Shown in pieces: positions 21,708-25,798 of a stretch of 25,798 nucleotides of DNA. Made by a program: the position numbers and the translations under genes. The stretch spans positions 1-25,798 of the forward strand of contig CAZGVV010000027.1 of assembly GCA_964529155.1 (NCBI GenBank). The letters run 5' to 3'. The stretch's first letter is position 1; every line of letters starts with the position of its first letter. This DNA comes from CAZGVV01 sp964529155 (lineage in GTDB: Bacteria; Pseudomonadota; Alphaproteobacteria; Rickettsiales; SXRF01). The notes under the pieces were generated by a model that saw only the letters and a program-made list of their open reading frames with translations, ran no database searches and was not told the DNA's origin.

Positions 21708-23696
21708 ATGTTTCAAAAAATTCTCATTGCCAATCGTGGCGAAATCGCCGTGCGGATCATGAAGACCGCGCGAAAGATGGGTATCAAAACAGTTGCTGTG
21801 TATTCTGAGGCGGATCATGCGGCGCTACACGTAAAAGAAGCCGATGAGGCGGTCTACATCGGACCAAGCCCTTCGGTAAAAAGTTATCTTAATATTGAAA
21901 ATATTTTATCCGCGGTGGACCAAAGCGGCGCAGATGCCGTGCATCCCGGGTATGGATTTTTGTCTGAAAACGCGGAATTTGCAAAGCGCCTGAAGCGCGC
22001 GGGCGTAAAACTCATCGGCCCAAGCCCGGAAGCGGTGCATTTAATGGGCGATAAGATCGAGTCCAAAAAAATTGCAGTGAAGGCCGGTGTTTCTACTGTA
22101 CCTGGTACGCTTGATGTCGTGAAAACGGATAAAGAAGCGCTGGCGATTGCCAAAGAGATCGGCTACCCGCTGATGATTAAAGCGGCGGCTGGTGGCGGCG
22201 GCAAAGGCATGCGTGTGGCGCGTGATGAGAAAGAATTGCGCGATGGCATCCGCTACGCAGCGTCAGAAGCCGGTTCAAGCTTTAATGACAGCCGCGTGTT
22301 TATTGAAAAATATTTTGAAAACCCACGCCATATTGAAATACAGGTGTTAGGCGATACGCATGGGAATATTGTGTGGCTAGGTGAGCGTGAATGCTCCATC
22401 CAGCGCCGTCACCAGAAAATTATCGAAGAAGCGCCGTCCACATTTTTAGATGATGCGACGCGTAAAGCCATGGGCGAACAGGCGGTAGCACTGGCCCGTG
22501 AAGTGGGGTATTATTCAGCAGGCACGGTGGAATTCATTGTCGATGAAGACCGCAAATTTTATTTCCTGGAAATGAACACACGCCTGCAAGTAGAGCACCG
22601 GGTGACGGAATTGGTCACCGGGATTGACTTGGTGGAGCAGATGATTCGCGTCGCGGCTGGCGAAAAACTGGAATTTGAGCAAAAGGACATTCACACCCGT
22701 GGCTGGGCATTAGAAGCGCGCGTGTATGCCGAAGACCCTAAGCGCGGCTTTTTGCCATCCACGGGCCGTATCACTCGGTATGCCGAACCGGAGCATGTGC
22801 ATGATGTGTTGATCGACACCGGTGTCTACGAAGGTGGCGAAGTCAGCATGTTTTATGACCCAATGATCGCCAAAGTGTGCACTTTTGCTGATACGCGTGA
22901 ACGGGCTATTACGCATATGCAACAGGCATTGTCGGCGTTTGTGGTGCGTGGTATTGAGCATAATATGAGCTTCCTCGAAGCCATTCTGGCCAACCCGCGT
23001 TTTACCAGCGGTGATATTACCACCCGCTTTATTGAGCAGGAATATCCTACCGGCTTTGGCGGTGCAGACCTGACTAATGAATCGGCGCGTGTATTTATCG
23101 GTACGGCGATCACCATTTATTTGCGTGACGCGGAGCGTGCCGCCAAGATCAGCAACCAGCTTCCGGGCCGTCAACGGGCGATCGGTGCGCGCTGGGTGGT
23201 GTTTGTGGAAGACCAGCATTTCCCGGTGTATGTTCGTATCCGTGATGAAGGCTATGAGGTGATGTTTGAGCGCGAGCTTATTACCATCCATACATCATGG
23301 AAATTAGGCCGGCGCTTGTTCCAGGCTATCATCAATGGCAAAGCCGTTAGCGTACAGATCAGGCCGCTGGATGAGGGCTATATTCTTACCTATGGCGGCT
23401 CAGATGTTGCGGTAAAAGTCCGTACCCCGCGTACTGCGGAATTAGCGGGTTATATGCCCAAGAATCATCGCCGTGACCGTAAAGATAGGCTCCTCGCGCC
23501 GATTTCTGGCCTGATCGTTTCCCTGCGGGTAAAAGAGGGTGACCGGGTGAAGGTGGGGCAGGAATTAGTGGTGCTGGAGGCCATGAAAATGGAAAACGTC
23601 ATACACGCTGAGCACGAAGTCACCATCAAAAAAATCCTGGTTCAACCGAAGGATAGTGTGCAGGTGGAGCAGGTGTTGATGGAGTTTGAGGTGTAG
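21708..23696 (+). CDS. pccA: Propionyl-CoA carboxylase alpha (biotin carboxylase/BCCP) subunit
   Basis: A 662-residue biotin-dependent subunit. The biotin carboxylase domain begins FQKILIANRGEIAVRI. Its ATP-grasp core has the glycine loop GGGGKGM (162-168), HIEIQVLGD (208-216), RRHQKIIEEAPS (233-244) and EMNTRLQVEH (288-297). The usual HPVTE reads HRVTE here, with Arg298 in place of proline. A middle domain joins to PccB, and the C-terminal biotinyl domain has EAMKMEN with biotin-accepting Lys627, 35 residues from the end. ATP-dependent carboxylation of biotin feeds the PccB reaction. The pair opens the methylmalonyl-CoA route for odd-chain and branched-chain breakdown. No mutase or biotin ligase gene is in the window. 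Confidence 0.96.
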   Translation: MFQKILIANRGEIAVRIMKTARKMGIKTVAVYSEADHAALHVKEADEAVYIGPSPSVKSYLNIENILSAVDQSGADAVHPGYGFLSENAEFAKRLKRAGVKLIGPSPEAVHLMGDKIESKKIAVKAGVSTVPGTLDVVKTDKEALAIAKEIGYPLMIKAAAGGGGKGMRVARDEKELRDGIRYAASEAGSSFNDSRVFIEKYFENPRHIEIQVLGDTHGNIVWLGERECSIQRRHQKIIEEAPSTFLDDATRKAMGEQAVALAREVGYYSAGTVEFIVDEDRKFYFLEMNTRLQVEHRVTELVTGIDLVEQMIRVAAGEKLEFEQKDIHTRGWALEARVYAEDPKRGFLPSTGRITRYAEPEHVHDVLIDTGVYEGGEVSMFYDPMIAKVCTFADTRERAITHMQQALSAFVVRGIEHNMSFLEAILANPRFTSGDITTRFIEQEYPTGFGGADLTNESARVFIGTAITIYLRDAERAAKISNQLPGRQRAIGARWVVFVEDQHFPVYVRIRDEGYEVMFERELITIHTSWKLGRRLFQAIINGKAVSVQIRPLDEGYILTYGGSDVAVKVRTPRTAELAGYMPKNHRRDRKDRLLAPISGLIVSLRVKEGDRVKVGQELVVLEAMKMENVIHAEHEVTIKKILVQPKDSVQVEQVLMEFEV

Positions 23697-23795
23697 TTTG
23701 TTACACCTTTGTCACATTCGTCTTCCATAAACCTTCACTGTTACTGAACTGCTAAGATACCGTATACTCAGTACATATCCTGAGGAGAGAAATGT

Positions 23796-24395
23796 ATGTC
23801 GGTAACTGCTGCAAAAAAAGAATATTTAGCTTCCAAATACCATGGCATTGAACTTAATTTAAAGCGCCGGGTTGAGCAGGCCAGTAACCCGTTTTGGGGT
23901 GGCACATTTACCGGAATTGCCACTATGCTTAATTCTGTTGTTCGGCCCTTTAAAGTGACTAAGGGCTTGTTCATAGGCTCCAATGTGGACCCTGAGGCAG
24001 TGCAACGTCTGGCGGAAGTGCCAAAGGATTTGGCGCATACCATGTTGGGTGAAAATTTAGAAAAATCACGCGAATTAGAACGCTCGGCGGCGAAGCAGAG
24101 AGCGGAAGCCATAGGAGATTTTTGTTGGTTGGACTTTTCCGGAGGATTTCGCAAAATGCGGGCGGCTGATCATGAGCAAGCCCATGAACATAAAACGGTT
24201 ATGGTTGATGATAAGCACAATGCATTGGTGTCTACTGGAATTACTGCTCTTGGGGCGAGTTTGCATATGGGGCTTCCGGTATTGTTAAAAGCCGCGAATG
24301 GGAATGCAGGCCAGCTAGGTAATCTAAGCCCATCCGCTATGCCAATCGATACAATGGCAATGCTAATGCCCTCTGGTTTATCCGGAGCAATGTAA
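23796..24395 (+). CDS. Hypothetical protein, paralogue A, 199 residues
   Basis: I do not recognise this family. GAGGAG (23782-23787) lies 8 bases before the ATG, so it is well supported. It has a helical, basic first half, a region VVRPFKVTKGLFIGS (about 47-61), and a segment GENLEKSRELERSAAKQRAEAIGDFCWLDFSGGFRKM (about 84-120). A hydrophobic stretch TGITALGASLHMGLPVLLKAA may be a membrane segment or amphipathic helix, and the tail is rich in Met, Pro and Ser. It shares its first 130 or so residues with the next gene in the same order, while the hydrophobic tail is unique to it. A weak TATACT at 23763-23768 could be a -10 box. Confidence 0.8.
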   Translation: MSVTAAKKEYLASKYHGIELNLKRRVEQASNPFWGGTFTGIATMLNSVVRPFKVTKGLFIGSNVDPEAVQRLAEVPKDLAHTMLGENLEKSRELERSAAKQRAEAIGDFCWLDFSGGFRKMRAADHEQAHEHKTVMVDDKHNALVSTGITALGASLHMGLPVLLKAANGNAGQLGNLSPSAMPIDTMAMLMPSGLSGAM

Positions 24396-24417
24396 GATCA
24401 TTTAAAAGGAATAGAAT

Positions 24418-24945
24418 ATGAGCAAGCAGGCTGCCGTTAACGCTTACCGCGATTCGTTGTATAATGCGCTTGAATACCAACAGGAGGCGCGCATTGGCAG
24501 CCGCTCTGTTCCTATTGTCGGCGGGTTATGGCCGGCATTGAAAATAATTGGGAATGTGTTGTTCCGGCCTGTCAAAATTGGCGGGGCATTATTGTTTGGC
24601 GGAAGCGAGGACCAGGCTGCGCCTGAAAAACCTGTCATGCCAAGCTTGCCTGAAGAATTCAAAGGTACACAGCTGGGAAAAGATTTAGAAGAAAGCTGGA
24701 AACTACGTACTACCAATGTGGAAACGCGCACCGAGGCGTTTAGCAAATTGGTGGATTTGGATATTGGTGGGTGGTGGAGAAAAGCAAGCGTTGCCCAGCA
24801 TAATGAAGCAATAGACCGTCATCGTATTATGCCGGAAGAAGGCGAGGCTATGCAACGCGCTGCTTCGGGTAACGATCACCGCTGGACGTCACGCGTCGCC
24901 GGAGATTTGGCGGCTAAGGCGATTACCGGGATGCTTGGCAGATAA
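24418..24945 (+). CDS. Hypothetical protein, paralogue B, 175 residues
   Basis: A diverged copy of the preceding gene by tandem duplication. The shared blocks are FRPVKIGGALLFGGSE against VRPFKVTKGLFIGSN, LGKDLEESWKLR against LGENLEKSRELE, and DLDIGGWWRKASVAQHNEAIDRHRIM against WLDFSGGFRKMRAADHEQAHEHKTVM. It lacks the hydrophobic C-terminal part of paralogue A and ends in a short helix (VAGDLAAKAITGMLG). AAAGGAATAG before the ATG is the ribosome binding site. It is 22 bp after paralogue A, so they are probably one transcript. It ends 5 bp from lipB, which runs in the opposite direction, with no visible terminator between them. No function can be given. Confidence 0.8.
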   Translation: MSKQAAVNAYRDSLYNALEYQQEARIGSRSVPIVGGLWPALKIIGNVLFRPVKIGGALLFGGSEDQAAPEKPVMPSLPEEFKGTQLGKDLEESWKLRTTNVETRTEAFSKLVDLDIGGWWRKASVAQHNEAIDRHRIMPEEGEAMQRAASGNDHRWTSRVAGDLAAKAITGMLGR

Positions 24946-24950
24946 GTGTG

Positions 24951-25691
24951 CTATTGCGCGCCGAGTAACACGGACGCATGTTTTTTTAGCACCCCATCGA
25001 ACTCATTCAATGTTGTTTTTATTCCCAGGTCTGCAAGCGACGTAACCCCAAACTCGCGGATACCGCACGGCACAATGCCACTATAATGCGCTAAATCTGG
25101 GTGCACGTTGATGCACACACCGTGAAATGCTACCCAGCGCCGTACCCGCACGCCGATGGCGGCGATTTTCGACTCGCTGGAAAGAGGGGATGACGGATAG
25201 TGGAGGGCAGATGGTGAGGAGGAGAATTTCGTCATCCGGCCACTATCATCCGCCATTTCCACCCATACTCCCACACGTCCTTCCCGCACATGCCCCTCAA
25301 TGCCAAATTCAGCCAGACTGGTGATGACCCATTGCTCCAGGCGTTTAATATAAGCCCGTAAGTCGGGGGCGGCGGGGGTGAAGAGTTGTTTGAGGTCGAG
25401 CATGACGTAGGCCACTCGCTGGCCGGGGCCGTGATAGGTATATTGCCCGCCGCGGCCGGTGGCGTATACCGGCAGGGTGTTAGCGTCTAGCAAATCCGCC
25501 GGTTGCGCCCCGGAGCCTGCCGTATAGAGAGGAGGGTGCTCCAAAAGCCATATACACGGCCCGGCTTCACCGCGGTGGATGGCCTCTACCCGTGCCTCCA
25601 TCCAGGCTACCGCCTCGGGGTAGGCGACGGGAGTATTGCTAACCCGCCATTCGATCTGTTCTAAATAATATACCATTCCCCTTGCTAGCAT
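24951..25691 (-). CDS. lipB: Octanoyl-[acyl-carrier-protein]-protein octanoyltransferase, with in-frame insertion
   Basis: LipB transfers octanoyl from acyl carrier protein to lipoyl domains, the first step of lipoate synthesis. The substrate motif GRGGQYTYHGPGQ is at 79-91, catalytic Lys175 lies in KIAAIGVRVRRW, and Cys209 in GIVPCGI. At 145-174, between the usual GVWV and the lysine, lie 30 residues (EMADDSGRMTKFSSSPSALH and on) where the family has about three. This is an in-frame insertion of roughly 80 bp. Both catalytic residues are kept. The start is unsure. ATG 25691 gives 246 residues and lacks a Shine-Dalgarno, and ATG 25676 is an alternative. No lipA is in the window. Confidence 0.94.
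   Translation of the reverse strand: MLARGMVYYLEQIEWRVSNTPVAYPEAVAWMEARVEAIHRGEAGPCIWLLEHPPLYTAGSGAQPADLLDANTLPVYATGRGGQYTYHGPGQRVAYVMLDLKQLFTPAAPDLRAYIKRLEQWVITSLAEFGIEGHVREGRVGVWVEMADDSGRMTKFSSSPSALHYPSSPLSSESKIAAIGVRVRRWVAFHGVCINVHPDLAHYSGIVPCGIREFGVTSLADLGIKTTLNEFDGVLKKHASVLLGAQ
25188..25247. repeat. Palindromic repeats inside the lipB insertion
   Basis: GGATGACG (25188-25195) pairs with CGTCATCC (25230-25237), and GATAGTGG (25196-25203) with CCACTATC (25240-25247), all perfect 8-base matches. The pairs are interleaved, so only one can form as a simple stem at a time. They lie exactly within the extra codons of lipB, which suggests that a small palindromic element was inserted. Confidence 0.6.
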
Positions 25692-25740
25692 GCTTCAGTT
25701 TTGCTATCTACTGCCTTCCCGTTAAAAACGTCAGGGATTT

Positions 25741-25798
25741 GCGGCCATGGCGGAATTGGTAGACGCACTACCTTGAGGTGGTAGCGCCGCAAGGCGTG
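25741..25798 (+). tRNA. tRNA-Leu(GAG), 5' part, cut by the window end
   Basis: The acceptor strand begins GCGGCCA at 25741, then TG, a D-stem GCGG...CGC with the loop AATTGGTAGA, and an anticodon stem CTACC/GGTAG. The loop TTGAGGT places anticodon GAG at 25775-25777, which reads CTC and CTT leucine codons. The long variable arm GCCGC...GGCG, typical of leucine tRNAs, begins at the window end. The T arm and the 3' acceptor strand are outside. The 49 bases upstream show no clear promoter. Confidence 0.9.

Noticed and set aside
25682..25710. TTGCTA...TATCTA as a promoter for tRNA-Leu
   Set aside because: Only three of six -10 positions match, and it overlaps the lipB start. It is too weak to annotate.
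20000..25798. Search for CRISPR repeats, tandem direct repeats, phage genes and toxin-antitoxin or defence genes
   Set aside because: No regularly spaced direct repeats or recognisable defence or phage proteins were seen. The genes are metabolic or of unknown function.

Overview
The window is a piece of an alphaproteobacterial chromosome of moderate GC content. It is probably a draft or metagenomic contig, because a run of 10 Ns lies inside one gene. Three things point to Alphaproteobacteria: the S10-spc-alpha ribosomal superoperon in its full order directly behind tuf, an ATP12-type F1-ATPase assembly chaperone, and a two-subunit propionyl-CoA carboxylase. I cannot fix the order.

Region 1 (1-13986) runs from the tuf 3' end through rpsJ-rplC-rplD-rplW-rplB-rpsS-rplV-rpsC-rplP-rpmC-rpsQ-rplN-rplX-rplE-rpsN-rpsH-rplF-rplR-rpsE-rpmD-rplO-secY-adk-rpsM-rpsK-rpoA-rplQ and ends in a hairpin terminator. 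Genes are tightly spaced and often overlap at start/stop codons. An internal near-consensus sigma70 promoter at the end of adk can drive rpsM-rpsK-rpoA-rplQ. L30 carries a Lys/Ala-rich N-terminal extension of about 50 residues. The first 32 or so codons of rplQ are missing, with L17 homology starting exactly at the rpoA stop codon, which means either an assembly deletion or a truncated L17.

Region 2 (14007-17574) holds a Do/HtrA periplasmic protease (with the N gap), an RluC-like pseudouridine synthase, ATP12, and a reverse-strand gene of unknown function.

Region 3 (17661-19489) is a complete IS1595-family element of 1813 bp. It has 24-bp terminal inverted repeats (22/24 matching), a perfect 8-bp target duplication, an intact transposase, and two short unrecognised passenger genes, each with a strong Shine-Dalgarno sequence.

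Region 4 (19765-23696) is pccB, a small membrane-protein gene, and pccA, together making the biotin-dependent propionyl-CoA carboxylase.

Region 5 (23796-25798) has two adjacent, diverged paralogues of unknown function, lipB on the reverse strand with an in-frame insertion of about 27 residues just before its catalytic lysine, and the 5' part of a tRNA-Leu(GAG) cut by the window end.

The best candidates for something new are the passenger genes of the IS1595 element, the paralogue pair, the palindrome-containing insertion in LipB, the L30 tail, and the truncated rplQ. I see no CRISPR array, rRNA, phage or defence system.
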